From Nocardioides pocheonensis (GTDB taxonomy: Bacteria > Actinomycetota > Actinomycetes > Propionibacteriales > Nocardioidaceae), in NCBI RefSeq assembly GCF_003725535.1, contig NZ_RJSF01000040.1, positions 489,407-553,406 on the forward strand: a stretch of 64,000 nt of DNA, read 5' to 3'. The first letter of the stretch is position 1; each line of letters opens with the position of its first letter. The position numbers were made by a program, and so were the translations under genes. Below the pieces are notes generated by a model. It was not told the origin of the DNA, did not search any database, and saw only the letters and a program-made list of their open reading frames with translations. This document shows, piece after piece, positions 50,784 to 59,440 of this stretch.

Positions 50784-51221
50784 ATGCCGACAACAAGGTT
50801 CACGGTCCACACGAGCATGTCCCAGGCCGACGTGTTGGGTCTGCTGACCGACTTCGGGCCCGACCGAGCCAAGCACTGGCCGAACGTCGACGAGGCGCAC
50901 TTCACGGTGCACGAGCTGGGCACCGACTGGGCCGACGTCACCGAAGGCACCGCGATGGGCTGGGAGCGAGAGCGATACACCTGGGACTCCGTCGCGGCCA
51001 CCGTCTCGATCGACACCGTCGACTCGAACCTGTGGGGGCCGGGCAGCGGCTGGCGTTATCAGCTCACGCCGACCGACGGAGGGACCGACGTGCACGTGAC
51101 GCTGACCCGCACACCCAAGTCGTGGCGCGGCAAGCTCGTCGGAGCGTTGATCCCGATCGTCGGAGCGCGCGTCCTCGGGCGACAGTTCCAGTCGGTGCTG
51201 AGGAACGCAGAGTCACGCTGA
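50784..51221 (+). CDS. SRPBCC-family protein
   Basis: A 145-aa protein: MPTTRFTVHTSMSQADVLGLLTDFGPDRAKHWPNVDEAHFTVHELGTDWADVTEGT... with the closing helix KLVGALIPIVGARVLGRQFQSVLRNAE. The helix-grip (START-like) pattern is clear, including the Trp in the KHWPN segment. Ligand unknown. It is the first gene after island 2 and may be part of the original chromosome. Its 3' end overlaps the next, convergent gene by 9 nt. Confidence 0.82.
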   Translation: MPTTRFTVHTSMSQADVLGLLTDFGPDRAKHWPNVDEAHFTVHELGTDWADVTEGTAMGWERERYTWDSVAATVSIDTVDSNLWGPGSGWRYQLTPTDGGTDVHVTLTRTPKSWRGKLVGALIPIVGARVLGRQFQSVLRNAESR

Positions 51222-51491
51222 CGGCGACGGTCCCGCACCGGGGCCGGAGTGCTCGCCCGAGCGTGCATACCGCGCGCACCAGACCACGACGGCACCTACC
51301 TGCACCACCATCGCGAGCGCGATGACGGCGGCCACACCGGTCGGCCAGCCCCTCGCCTCTACCCCCACCATCCCGACCACGAGGAAGAGCAGCAGGACAG
51401 TGCCGCGGACGATGCGCACCACGAGGAACGTCCGCAGGATCCGCCGGCTCGTCTCGGCGTCGAGGCCGTCCGGGACATCCCGGTGCGTCAT
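51213..51491 (-). CDS. Small two-helix membrane protein
   Basis: A 92-aa protein: MTHRDVPDGLDAETSRRILRTFLVVRIVRGTVLLLFLVVGMVG... and GVAAVIALAMVVQVGAVVVWCARYARSGEHSG. Two transmembrane segments are clear, with a cytoplasmic N-terminal amphipathic helix. Family not recognised. It is convergent with the SRPBCC gene. Confidence 0.6.
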   Translation of the reverse strand: MTHRDVPDGLDAETSRRILRTFLVVRIVRGTVLLLFLVVGMVGVEARGWPTGVAAVIALAMVVQVGAVVVWCARYARSGEHSGPGAGPSPSA

Positions 51492-51662
51492 CCGTCGATC
51501 CTAGTTCGCGCCGGCGCCGCCCCGACGGTCCCAGGCGCCGGAACGGGGCGGACCGCTTCCTGCGTGCGGTGCCCGTCGGCATGCGATCTGGTGCCCTTCG
51601 ACTCTGGGACAAGGTGCCGGCACGAGGGACAGTGGCCTCGTCGACGGATGCGGGTGAGCGTG

Positions 51663-52661
51663 ATGACGCAGGTCGTGCCCGACAGGTTGGTGCCCGAGCG
51701 ATTGCTGCTGGGGCAGATGAGGTTGCCGGGCTGGAGGCGGTGGGCGCTCCCCGCTGCTCTTGCCTGGGCCTTGTGCTACGGATCGTTGCGTGCCGTCTGG
51801 GCCCTGACGGGTGCCCCGTCCCCGCCCCCGGTCGACAGCGACCTCATCGGGTTCACCGGCTGGTGGGCGGTCGGGCTGTGTGCCGCCGCGGCAGTGGTCG
51901 TGGTTGCGCTCGAGCGCTCCGGGTGGTCGCTCGCGCTTGCCCTGGCGGCCTGGGCGGTGGCAATCGCCCTGGCGGTGGCGAGCGGGGTGGTGCTGCTGGA
52001 CGTCGTTGGCCTGCTCTTGCCCGGTGTCGGCGTGAAGGTGTCCCTGGCTGCGTTTGCCAGCCGCGTGGCGTGCCTCTCCGGCGCTGCGCTGGTCGGCACG
52101 AACGTGCTGTCCTACCAGCGTCATTGGCACGACGCCTGCCTCGTGTGCGGCAGCACTCCGGGAACGGTCCGCCTGACGCGGCCGCCGCGCTGGGCGTGGG
52201 TGGCGGTGTGGGCCGCGGTTGCCGGCTGCGTGGTGCGGCTGCTGGCGCAGCTCGCCGTGGGGTTCGGCAGCGAGCTGCTGGAGGGCGGTGCTCCGGCGCT
52301 GATGTTCGAGGTGGGATTCCTCCTGGCCGGGACGGTGTTGCCACTGGCGCTGGTCTGTCGCTGGGGTCGTGTGTTCCCCGGGTGGCTGCCGGTCCTGGCA
52401 GGTCGACGCGTGGCGCGCTGGTGGGTGCTGGCTCCCGCGGCAAGCCTGGGTGTGGGCATGACCGCCTACTTCGGGATCTCGATCGTGAAGCTGGCCGGCC
52501 AGACCCTGACCGGCACCTGGGACCAGGGCTTCGACGGGTATCCGTTGTGGTTCTTCTGGCTCGCCGTGCCGGCCTACCTGACCTGGGGGCTGGGGCTGGG
52601 TGTTGCCGCATTCGCGTACCAACGGATCACTCGACCGGTGTGCAACGTCTGCGGCAGGTGA
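51663..52661 (+). CDS. Multi-pass membrane protein with Cys pairs, linked to the ABC exporter
   Basis: A 332-aa protein with about seven to eight helices (WALPAALAWALCYGSL, AVGLCAAAAVVVVALE, LALALAAWAVAIALAVASGVVLLDVVGLLL, WVAVWAAVAGCVVRLLAQLAV, VGFLLAGTVLPLALVC, WVLAPAASLGVGMTAYFG, FFWLAVPAYLTWGLGLGVAAFAY). Cys pairs CLVC in the central loop and CNVCGR at the C-terminus could bind metal. Start could be ATG 51648 or 51663; the latter follows GGGTGA. It ends 15 nt before the ABC ATPase gene, so it is part of that operon, possibly as an accessory to the exporter. Confidence 0.72.
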   Translation: MTQVVPDRLVPERLLLGQMRLPGWRRWALPAALAWALCYGSLRAVWALTGAPSPPPVDSDLIGFTGWWAVGLCAAAAVVVVALERSGWSLALALAAWAVAIALAVASGVVLLDVVGLLLPGVGVKVSLAAFASRVACLSGAALVGTNVLSYQRHWHDACLVCGSTPGTVRLTRPPRWAWVAVWAAVAGCVVRLLAQLAVGFGSELLEGGAPALMFEVGFLLAGTVLPLALVCRWGRVFPGWLPVLAGRRVARWWVLAPAASLGVGMTAYFGISIVKLAGQTLTGTWDQGFDGYPLWFFWLAVPAYLTWGLGLGVAAFAYQRITRPVCNVCGR

Positions 52662-52676
52662 GGAAGAGGTGAAGAG

Positions 52677-53624
52677 ATGAGCAGTGGCCCGAACGTCGAC
52701 ACGACCGATCGCACCTCCGCGATCGCTGCTCGCGGCCTGGTCAAGGACTTCGGTTCCACGAGGGCGCTGGACGGCCTCGACCTCAAGGTCCTCACCGGGG
52801 AGGTCCACGGCTTCCTCGGCCCGAACGGAGCCGGGAAGACGACGACGATGCGCATCCTGCTCGGGATGCTGCACCCCTCCGGCGGCGGGGTGACCCTCCT
52901 CGGCGGCAACCCCTGGCGCGACACTGCGGCCCTGCACCGTCGGCTGGCCTATGTTCCGGGCGAGGTGAACCTGTGGCCGAACCTCACCGGGGGCGAGGTG
53001 ATCGACCTGCTGGCTGACCTGCGTGGCGGCCTGGTGCCCGCACGCCGTACGGCGCTCCTCGAGCAGTTCGAGCTCGACCCCACCAAGCAGATCCGGTCCT
53101 ACTCCAAGGGGAACCGGCAGAAGGTCGCGCTGGTGGCGGCGTTCGCCTCGGACGTCGAGCTCTACCTTCTGGACGAGCCGACCTCGGGTCTGGACCCCCT
53201 GATGGAGACGGTGTTCCAGGACGTCGTGCGGGCGGCGCGCGACCGCGGGCGCACGGTGCTGCTGTCGAGCCACATCCTCTCCGAGGTCGAGGCCCTGTGC
53301 GACCGGGTCACGATCATCCGCAACGGGCGCGCCGCCGAGACCGGGACCTTCGCCGAGCTGCGGCACCTCACCCGCACCACCGTGGAGGTCGAGACGACCC
53401 GACCGCCCGAAGACCTGGCGGCTCTCGCCGCGGTGCACGACCTGGCCGTCGAGGAGAACAAGGCCCGGTTCAGCGTCGACCCGGGCGACCTGAACACGGT
53501 GCTCGAGACACTGGTCCGGTACGACGTCCAGAGCCTCGTCAGCACGCCCCCGACTCTGGAGGAGCTGTTCCTGCGCCACTACGGTGACCAGCTCGACCGG
53601 TCGGCGACCCTCCAGGCGGTGTGA
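52677..53624 (+). CDS. ABC transporter ATP-binding protein (exporter type)
   Basis: A 315-aa ATPase. Walker [11 protein letters not shown] is at residues 48-57, Q-loop near GMLHP, signature [12 protein letters not shown] (a variant of LSGGQ) near residue 141, Walker [14 protein letters not shown] near 163, and the switch His in LLSSHILSE. The C-terminal about 85 residues ([17 protein letters not shown]...) are the extra domain of DrrA/NatA-type drug or lipid exporters. It pairs with the permease that follows, whose start overlaps its stop. Confidence 0.93.
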   Translation: MSSGPNVDTTDRTSAIAARGLVKDFGSTRALDGLDLKVLTGEVHGFLGPNGAGKTTTMRILLGMLHPSGGGVTLLGGNPWRDTAALHRRLAYVPGEVNLWPNLTGGEVIDLLADLRGGLVPARRTALLEQFELDPTKQIRSYSKGNRQKVALVAAFASDVELYLLDEPTSGLDPLMETVFQDVVRAARDRGRTVLLSSHILSEVEALCDRVTIIRNGRAAETGTFAELRHLTRTTVEVETTRPPEDLAALAAVHDLAVEENKARFSVDPGDLNTVLETLVRYDVQSLVSTPPTLEELFLRHYGDQLDRSATLQAV

Positions 53625-55267
53625 TCGCGATGCGCATCCTCACCAGAGCCGACTTCGCAGGCACCGTGCGTCTCACCCGCCTCGCCGCACGCCGAGACCG
53701 GTACACCCTCGGCGCGTGGTGCGTCGGGCTCGGGCTGTTCGTCGCGGCGACCACAGCGATGTTCACCACCAGCCTGGCCCTGCACGAGGACCTCGTGCGG
53801 GAGACCCGAATGGTGGCGACCAACACCGGCATGCGCCTGCTCGGGCTGACCTCCGGCCCCTCCGCGGGCGGGTACATGCTGCACCGAGAGTTCGTGACCC
53901 TGGCCGTGCTCGCCGCGCTGATGAGCACCTTCGCCATCATCCGGCACACGCGTCAGAACGAGGAGCTCGGCCGCGCCGAGATGCTCGACTCCACCGTGGT
54001 CGGCCGGTACGCCGGCCTCACCGCAGGCGTCCTGGTCGCCGTGGCCGCCGACCTCGTCCTCGCCGGGGTCCTCGGTGTCGCGATCCTGGTCGCCGGACAG
54101 CCCGTCGAGGGAGCGTTCCTGGCCGGCGCCTCGGTGGCCGCGGTCGGTCTGGTCTGGGTCGGCGTCGCCGCTGTCACCTGCCAGCTGTCCTCGACCACCC
54201 GGGGCGCCTCCGGCATGGCCGCTGGCGCCCTCGCCATCGCCTTCCTGCTCTCCGGAATCGGCAACATGGCGGGCACCGTGGACAGGACCGGTATGCGGGT
54301 GACCAGCGATTGGCCGGCGTGGCTCTCGCCGATCGGCTGGGGTCAGCAGACCCGACCGTTCGGGGGCGCCCACTGGGCCCCCTTGCTCCTCGCGGTCCTC
54401 GCCCTCGTGGTCATGCTGATCGTTGCCGTCCTGCTCGAGTCCCGTCGCGACGTCGGCCGCGGCCTGTGGCCCGAGCGTCGCGGCCACCCCGCCGCTGCTC
54501 GTACCCTGCTCAGCCCGGTCGGGCTGACCTGGCGGCTCCAGCGCGGCGCGTTCCTCGGCTGGGCCACGGTCCTGACGATGTTCGGCCTGATCTTCGGCAA
54601 CCTCACCGAGCAGATCCAGGGTCTCACCGGCCACGCCAAGGACTGGTGGACGCAGACGGGCGGCACCGACCAGGTCGTCGACGCCTACCAGGTCTCGATC
54701 ATCCAGATGGCCGGCATGTTCGTGGCCATCTACGTGGTCCAGGTGCTGCTGCGGATGCGGGTCGACGAGACCGGCGGCACGCTGGAGTCCGTGCTGGCCT
54801 CCGGGGTCACCCGGGCGGGCTGGCTGTGGGGCCACGTGGTCAATGCCGTCCTCGGAGCGGTGGCCCTCATGGTGCTGTTCGCGGTCAGCATGGGCCTGAC
54901 CACCGGACAGGTGCTCGGCGGTACCGGCCGACAGGTCGTCGACCTCGTGTGGGCAGGCCTGGTGCAGATACCCGGAGTCCTGGTGGTCGGCGCCGCCGTG
55001 GTGGCCGTCGGCTGTGTGCTGCCACGCTGGTCGGTCCCGGTCAGCTGGGCGCTGATGCTCTTCATGTTCGTCGCGGGTCCCATGTTCGGACCGAGCCTGA
55101 AGCTGCCGCAGGTCGTCCAGGACCTGTCGCCGTTCACCCACAGCCCGCAGGCGCCCGCCGTGGACGTCACGGCCGGACCGGTACTGGCCCTGAGCGCGAT
55201 CGCCCTGGGCCTCGCCGTGGCCGGGCTACTGGTGCTGCGACGGCGCAACCTGGCGCTGCCTGCCTGA
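53621..55267 (+). CDS. ABC exporter permease (polyketide-antibiotic exporter type)
   Basis: A 548-aa membrane protein with about twelve helices, arranged as two six-helix halves in one chain. The second half restarts at [31 protein letters not shown]. This long form is the Streptomyces-type exporter of polyketide antibiotics permease. GTG 53621 overlaps the ATPase stop (GTGA); ATG 53630 three codons later is an alternative. Substrate is unknown and no biosynthetic or self-resistance genes are adjacent. Confidence 0.88.
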   Translation: MIAMRILTRADFAGTVRLTRLAARRDRYTLGAWCVGLGLFVAATTAMFTTSLALHEDLVRETRMVATNTGMRLLGLTSGPSAGGYMLHREFVTLAVLAALMSTFAIIRHTRQNEELGRAEMLDSTVVGRYAGLTAGVLVAVAADLVLAGVLGVAILVAGQPVEGAFLAGASVAAVGLVWVGVAAVTCQLSSTTRGASGMAAGALAIAFLLSGIGNMAGTVDRTGMRVTSDWPAWLSPIGWGQQTRPFGGAHWAPLLLAVLALVVMLIVAVLLESRRDVGRGLWPERRGHPAAARTLLSPVGLTWRLQRGAFLGWATVLTMFGLIFGNLTEQIQGLTGHAKDWWTQTGGTDQVVDAYQVSIIQMAGMFVAIYVVQVLLRMRVDETGGTLESVLASGVTRAGWLWGHVVNAVLGAVALMVLFAVSMGLTTGQVLGGTGRQVVDLVWAGLVQIPGVLVVGAAVVAVGCVLPRWSVPVSWALMLFMFVAGPMFGPSLKLPQVVQDLSPFTHSPQAPAVDVTAGPVLALSAIALGLAVAGLLVLRRRNLALPA

Positions 55268-55314
55268 CGGAGTGGCTGCGCGGCCCGCCCTCGGCTCGGC
55301 GGGCCGCGCCTGCG

Positions 55315-55917
55315 TCACTGCACCGGGTTCGCCAGGTTCCAGACCCGGTGACTCACCTGCTCTCCGTGGAGCGCCGCGGCCTCGAGCGGCACCGCGATCG
55401 CGTCCCCTCGGGTGATGGCTGCATCGATCGCTGCCCGCGTGGTCAGGTGCTCGTCGGCGGCGGCCCTGGACGTGAACAGCACGACGATGGGCTCGAGCGC
55501 GACGTGGAAGCCTGCCCCGCGCAGCTGCGCCACGTGGTCGTGCCCGATGACCCCGGCTCCGTAGACGCCAGGCTCCATGGCTTGGGCGACTCCGGCGATA
55601 CCGGGCCCGTGGTCGGGGCAGGTGTCCACCGGCGTGTGCGGGCAGATGAGCTGACCGACGGTCGAGCCGGTCGGGTAGACCGGCAGGTACAGCGGCGCCT
55701 GCGCCTCGGCGTCGCTGTGCAGCCCGGCGTGCTGCGGGGTGCTGATGAACCCGATCGCCCCGGCGTTGTCGGCGTCGTACACCGGCTCGACCACGCTCTG
55801 GCCGAGGACCCGCTGGCCGCTCGGTACGCCGCTCGCGACCGCGACCCCGCCGATCGTCGCGGCGGCGAGGGTTAGGGCCAGCAGGCCGGCGGCCATGATC
55901 TTCCTGAGGTGCTTCAC
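55315..55917 (-). CDS. Secreted protein of unknown function, paralogue of the gene at 22582-23205
   Basis: A 200-aa protein starting at GTG 55917 (VKHLRKIMAAGLLALTLAAATIGGVAVASG, Sec signal peptide), supported by AGGAG five bases upstream. An earlier ATG at 55950 overlaps the VOC stop but gives an unlikely N-terminus. The mature part shares SGVPSGQRVLG, VEPVYDADNAG, APLYLPVYPTG, CPDHGPGIAGVAQAMEPGVYG, GHDHVAQLRGAGF and LTTRAAIDAAITRGDAIAV with its paralogue. The function is unknown. It is 29 nt downstream of the VOC gene and may share its transcript. Confidence 0.75.
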   Translation of the reverse strand: MKHLRKIMAAGLLALTLAAATIGGVAVASGVPSGQRVLGQSVVEPVYDADNAGAIGFISTPQHAGLHSDAEAQAPLYLPVYPTGSTVGQLICPHTPVDTCPDHGPGIAGVAQAMEPGVYGAGVIGHDHVAQLRGAGFHVALEPIVVLFTSRAAADEHLTTRAAIDAAITRGDAIAVPLEAAALHGEQVSHRVWNLANPVQ

Positions 55918-55946
55918 TGGTGCTCCTGTGGTCTTGACGGGACGGA

Positions 55947-56345
55947 TCATGCGGGCGGCGCGAAGAACTCGAGGGCGATGCCGTCGGGATCACGGAACGA
56001 CACCCCGGACCCGTAAGAGGCGTCTTTCACGGCGCCGTGCTCGATGCCGAGCTCGTCGAGGCGTGCAGCCCACTTCTCGAGCTCGCTGCGGTCCGCGACG
56101 CCGAACGCGACGTGGTCGAGGCCGACGCGGAACTCGCTGAAGGCCTCGGCCGGGGCGGCAGTGCCGTGCTGGTGCAGGCCGATCAGGGTGCCGGTGCCGA
56201 CGACCCACACGGTGTGGTGCAGGTCGGGGTCGGTGTCCTCGTCGATCGCTGGTTCGGCACCGAACAGCGCGCCGTACCACGGGCCGCTCACGGTCAGGTC
56301 GCGCACGGTCAGAGCGACGTGGTTGAGGGGCGGAAATGCAGTCAT
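55947..56345 (-). CDS. VOC-family (glyoxalase/bleomycin-resistance-like) protein
   Basis: A 132-aa protein with two beta-alpha-beta-beta-beta modules: LNHVALTVRDLTVSGPWYGALFG (metal His in NHVAL) and GLDHVAFGVADRSELEKW (His in DHVAF), ending in SFRDPDGIALEFFAPP (Glu in ALEFF). These residues would form the H-H-E metal site. Members include dioxygenases and lyases; the substrate is unknown. It is divergent from the AraC regulator, which likely controls it. Confidence 0.85.
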   Translation of the reverse strand: MTAFPPLNHVALTVRDLTVSGPWYGALFGAEPAIDEDTDPDLHHTVWVVGTGTLIGLHQHGTAAPAEAFSEFRVGLDHVAFGVADRSELEKWAARLDELGIEHGAVKDASYGSGVSFRDPDGIALEFFAPPA

Positions 56346-56453
56346 GTCAGTCCTTCATTCGGTGGAATAGTGGTTCCACCGAGTCTGCTGACGAACTCTC
56401 GGACGGCCCATGACCGGGCAACCGCTTCGGCTAGCAGGGACACCGAACCTGCG

Positions 56454-57455
56454 ATGGGTGAGCGCGTGGACGACCTGACCGAGAGTCTGCCGACGACCGC
56501 ACTCGACTCCACCCTCGAGCAGCTCCGCCTCGAGGGTGCCATCTTCTTCCGGGCCGAGTTCACCGACGAGTTCGCCTTCGAATCGGCTCCGTTGGCGTTC
56601 GCCGCAGCCCTCACGCCGCATGCCGATCGGATGATCCTCTTCCACATCGTCGCGGCCGGCTCGTGCTGGGTGGCGGTCGACGACGGCGTCCGGCACTGGG
56701 CGTCGGAGGGCGACGTGATCGTGATGCCGTACGGCGACCGCTACGTGCTGGGTGGCCGCACGCCTGTCGATGCGCCCACGTTGCTGGACCTGCCGCAGCC
56801 TCCGCCGTGGGACGACATCCCGGTGGTGCGTCAAGGCGGCGGCGGCGAGCGTACCGACGTCGTGTGCGGTTACCTGCACTCCGAGCACCCCCTCTTCGAT
56901 CCGGCGATGAAGGCTCTCCCTCCTGTCTTCGTGGTCCGCCTGCCCGACGGACCTGCCGCGAGCTGGGTGCGGGCGAGTGTCGCCTACGCCGTGGAGGCGG
57001 CTGCCCCGTCGAACCGGAGCCCCACGGTGCTCTCCACCCGGCTGCCCGAGCTTGTCCTCATGGAGGTGCTCCGTGCGCACCTGTCCACGGCGCCGTCGAG
57101 CGACCGCGGCTGGCTCGCGGCTCTTCGCGACCCGGTGCTGGCACCTGCGCTGTCGGTCATCCACGGAGCACCCGAGCATCCCTGGACCGTCACCGAGCTC
57201 GCCCGGCGTACCGCGGTGTCGCGCTCGGTGCTTGACGACCGGTTCCGCCAGGTACTGCACCAGTCTCCGATCCGCTATCTCACCGGGTGGCGCATGCACC
57301 TGGCCGAGGACCTGCTCGGCAGCACCGACCTCACGGTCTACGACGTCGCCCGGCGCGTCGGGTACCGGTCGGAGGAGGCGTTCAGCCGAGCTTTCAAGCG
57401 CGAGCGCGGTGAGGCGCCCGCCCACTGGCGGGCTCGACGTGCGCACCTCGCATAG
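56454..57455 (+). CDS. AraC-family transcriptional regulator with cupin-like sensor domain
   Basis: A 333-aa protein. The N-terminal about 200 residues (FRAEFTDEFAFESAPLAFAAALTPHADRMILFHIVAAGSCWVAVDDGVRHWASEGDVIVMPYGDRYVLGG) form the AraC_binding_2/cupin_6 sensor domain. The C-terminal double HTH is HPWTVTELARRTAVSRSVLDDRFRQVLHQSPIRYLTGWRMHLAEDLL...VYDVARRVGYRSEEAFSRAFKRERGEAPAHWR. ATG 56454 was chosen as the first start that begins protein-like sequence. Divergent from the VOC gene across 108 nt. Confidence 0.9.
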   Translation: MGERVDDLTESLPTTALDSTLEQLRLEGAIFFRAEFTDEFAFESAPLAFAAALTPHADRMILFHIVAAGSCWVAVDDGVRHWASEGDVIVMPYGDRYVLGGRTPVDAPTLLDLPQPPPWDDIPVVRQGGGGERTDVVCGYLHSEHPLFDPAMKALPPVFVVRLPDGPAASWVRASVAYAVEAAAPSNRSPTVLSTRLPELVLMEVLRAHLSTAPSSDRGWLAALRDPVLAPALSVIHGAPEHPWTVTELARRTAVSRSVLDDRFRQVLHQSPIRYLTGWRMHLAEDLLGSTDLTVYDVARRVGYRSEEAFSRAFKRERGEAPAHWRARRAHLA

Positions 57456-57491
57456 GCGACGAACAGCGCCCGTACCGGCGACTGATCGGAT

Positions 57492-57812
57492 CTAGTGCTG
57501 CTGGTCCCGGGTTTCGCGGAGAAGCTCTTCCAGGCCCTCTTCGGCCCCCTCGCGTACGCGACCGTCGGGGTCTTCGAACGTGATGGACACCGTGGCCCTC
57601 GGATCGGCCCTTCCCATCGGGGTGACCTGCACCTCGACGCGGACGCCGAGCAGGCTTCCGGCTCGGTGCGCCGCCCACTGGAGATCGACGAGTTGCTGGT
57701 GCCTGGTCGGGTGGATCACGTACAGAGCGTCGCCGTCGTACCAGAGCTTCGAGGCGATCTCGATCACCAGTTCCTGCTGTGGGTCCTTGCCTCGGCCCGT
57801 GAAACGACGCAC
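57492..57812 (-). CDS. 106-aa protein of unknown function, paralogue of the gene at 21900-22220
   Basis: Starts MRRFTGRGKDPQQELVIEIASKLWYDGDALYVIHPTRHQQLVDLQWAAHRAGSLLGVRVEVQVTPMG and ends ITFEDPDGRVREGAEEGLEELLRETRDQQH. It aligns end to end with the 22-kb copy, with no gaps needed in the core. Conserved blocks cover about half of all positions. It is soluble and without known motifs. It converges on the AraC gene (36-nt gap). The secreted-protein paralogue is 1.6 kb away on the same strand. Confidence 0.72.
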   Translation of the reverse strand: MRRFTGRGKDPQQELVIEIASKLWYDGDALYVIHPTRHQQLVDLQWAAHRAGSLLGVRVEVQVTPMGRADPRATVSITFEDPDGRVREGAEEGLEELLRETRDQQH

Positions 57813-57898
57813 GCCGCAACCCCCTACGGCGGCCCCGGGAGTCCGCCGTGCCTGGGTCGATACCCAACGAGACAGAGGACATGCCGTTCTCAGCCCGG

Positions 57899-58005
57899 GT
57901 CCGGATGCTCGCGTGTCCGTCTACAACCCCGACCTGGACACTGACGGCCGCGACGGTCGCGCCGTGGTCGAGCTCATCGCCCACGTGGCCAGGATGCTCG
58001 CCTGA
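57899..58005 (+). pseudogene. C-terminal remnant of an arginase-family gene
   Basis: The frame GPDARVSVYNPDLDTDGRDG...VVELIAHVARMLA, ending at TGA 58003-58005, looks like the last 35 residues of actinobacterial arginase/agmatinase-like proteins (the SVYNPDLDxDG strand-turn and final helix). Upstream in this frame the text is not protein-like, and no metal-binding motifs are present. It may be a deletion remnant. Confidence 0.4.
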
Positions 58006-58035
58006 GCGCTGAGCAGGGCCGGCATGCTCGGTGGC

Positions 58036-58884
58036 TCACGGCCAGCCGGCTCCCGGCACGTCGACGTCGACGGTGAGCACCTGACCGCTCCCGGGACCGA
58101 CCAGCTCGGACATGCCCCGCCACTCGGCGGTCACCACGCACAACGTGCGACCGTCGGGTCCGCCGAGAGCACATGCGAACGCGCCCCGGTCGACCTCGAC
58201 CCTCTCCAGGACGGCGCCACCCTCGGCGACCCGGGCACAGACGCGGTGGGGGACGTCGGCGTACCAGACGGCACCCTCGGCGTCGATGCAGATCCCGTCC
58301 GGCGTCCCGTCGCCGAGGTCGGCCCAGGTACGGCGCGCGGACAGGACGCCGTCCGCGCCGATGTCGAACGCGACGAGCTCGTGCCGGTAGGAGTCGGCGA
58401 CGATCAGCGTGCCGTTGTCGGGTGTCACAGCCATGCCGTTGGGAAAGGCGACGTCAGCGGCGACCTCGACCACCGCTCCCGTCGGGCGGACGAGCACGAT
58501 CCCGCCGGGACGGAACTCCTCGCCGGACATCGGGTCGAACCCCGCCCCGTTGACGTAGCAGTTGCCACGCCCGTCCACCACGACGTCGTTCCAGCCGGGC
58601 TTGCCGAGGTCGGCGTACGTCGTCAACGAGCCGTCGCGCTCCAGCGCGAGCACCTTGCCCTCCCGCGAGGACACGATCAGCATCCGCCCTTCGGGGTGCC
58701 ACGCGGTGCACAACGGCAACGAGTCGACGCGAGCGGCCACCTCGACCTCGCCGTCCGGCGTGACCGCGAGCACCTCGCCGGCCGACCAGTCGGAGACGTA
58801 CCACCGGCCGAGGTGCCACCGGGGCGACTCGACCAGACCTCTGCCGTCCACCAGCACACGAGGATCTCTCATCCGTGCCACCAC
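58036..58884 (-). CDS. SMP-30/gluconolactonase/LRE family protein
   Basis: A 282-aa six-bladed propeller. LVESPRWHLGRWYVSDWSAGEVLAV holds the metal Glu, GWNDVVVDGRGNCYVNG the Asn, and FPNGMAVTPDNGTLIVADSYRHELVAFDI the catalytic Asp-type segment. TPDGICIDAEGAVWYADVPHRVCARV closes the site. Family members hydrolyse sugar lactones using one divalent metal. Start GTG 58884 is preceded by GAGG; ATG 58872 four codons later is possible. It is a single gene with no sugar genes beside it. Confidence 0.88.
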   Translation of the reverse strand: MVARMRDPRVLVDGRGLVESPRWHLGRWYVSDWSAGEVLAVTPDGEVEVAARVDSLPLCTAWHPEGRMLIVSSREGKVLALERDGSLTTYADLGKPGWNDVVVDGRGNCYVNGAGFDPMSGEEFRPGGIVLVRPTGAVVEVAADVAFPNGMAVTPDNGTLIVADSYRHELVAFDIGADGVLSARRTWADLGDGTPDGICIDAEGAVWYADVPHRVCARVAEGGAVLERVEVDRGAFACALGGPDGRTLCVVTAEWRGMSELVGPGSGQVLTVDVDVPGAGWP

Positions 58885-59104
58885 CTGTCCTCGATCCGGA
58901 TCCGTCAGGCAGAGGAACGATCGACCTCGACCCCGATCGACATGGTGCCTCGCGTTTCTCCGGGCTGGCCTGGTGCTGAGGAGGCCTCGGCCCCGCGATC
59001 CCGCCCAGCAGGCGGTAGGTCGCCGTGGGTCGCTGGAGCGGCCCGGCTAGCATGTGCGCGGGTCAAGCAGGGGCTCGCAGACTTCGGTCAAGAGGGGCCT
59101 TGGC

Positions 59105-59440
59105 GTGCCCGAAGAGCCACGCCGCGGGACGCGGCGCGCGAGCCGGTTGATGATCGACGTGCTGCACGCGGTCGCCGCATGCGAAGGCGTCATCCACTAC
59201 TGGGACGTCGCCAAGCAGCCGGGGGGCACCGTGCTGTTGCGCGCGAGCTCGGTCAGCCACTTCTCGAGCGAGGAGGAGGCCGTGCAGGTCGCGCGCCGGA
59301 TCGCCGAGGAGCTGCCGCCCTCGGGATACGAGGCCCACACCGTCAGCGCCCTGGCCCGCGCCGACAACGGTTCCCGTGACGAGTGGCACGCGTTCGCAGA
59401 GGTGCTGATCGGCGCCAAGGTGGGTACCGGCAGGGGATGA
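59105..59440 (+). CDS. 111-aa protein of unknown function coupled to a GAF-ANTAR regulator
   Basis: Starts GTG 59105 (VPEEPRRGTRRASRLMIDVLHAVAACEGVIHYWDVAKQ) and ends FAEVLIGAKVGTGRG. The middle has an alpha/beta pattern with SSVSHFSSEEEAVQVARRIAEELPPSGYEAHTVSALARA. Not recognised. The 4-nt ATGA overlap with the GAF-ANTAR gene means coupled translation and a likely joint role, for example as a sensor or modulator of the regulator. The frame is open upstream to 59054, so the start is uncertain. Confidence 0.6.
   Translation: MPEEPRRGTRRASRLMIDVLHAVAACEGVIHYWDVAKQPGGTVLLRASSVSHFSSEEEAVQVARRIAEELPPSGYEAHTVSALARADNGSRDEWHAFAEVLIGAKVGTGRG

Noticed and set aside
53579-55141. Open frame antisense to the ABC permease, rich in His, Gln, Asp and Gly
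   Set aside because: Composition arises from the complement of hydrophobic codons; no plausible fold.
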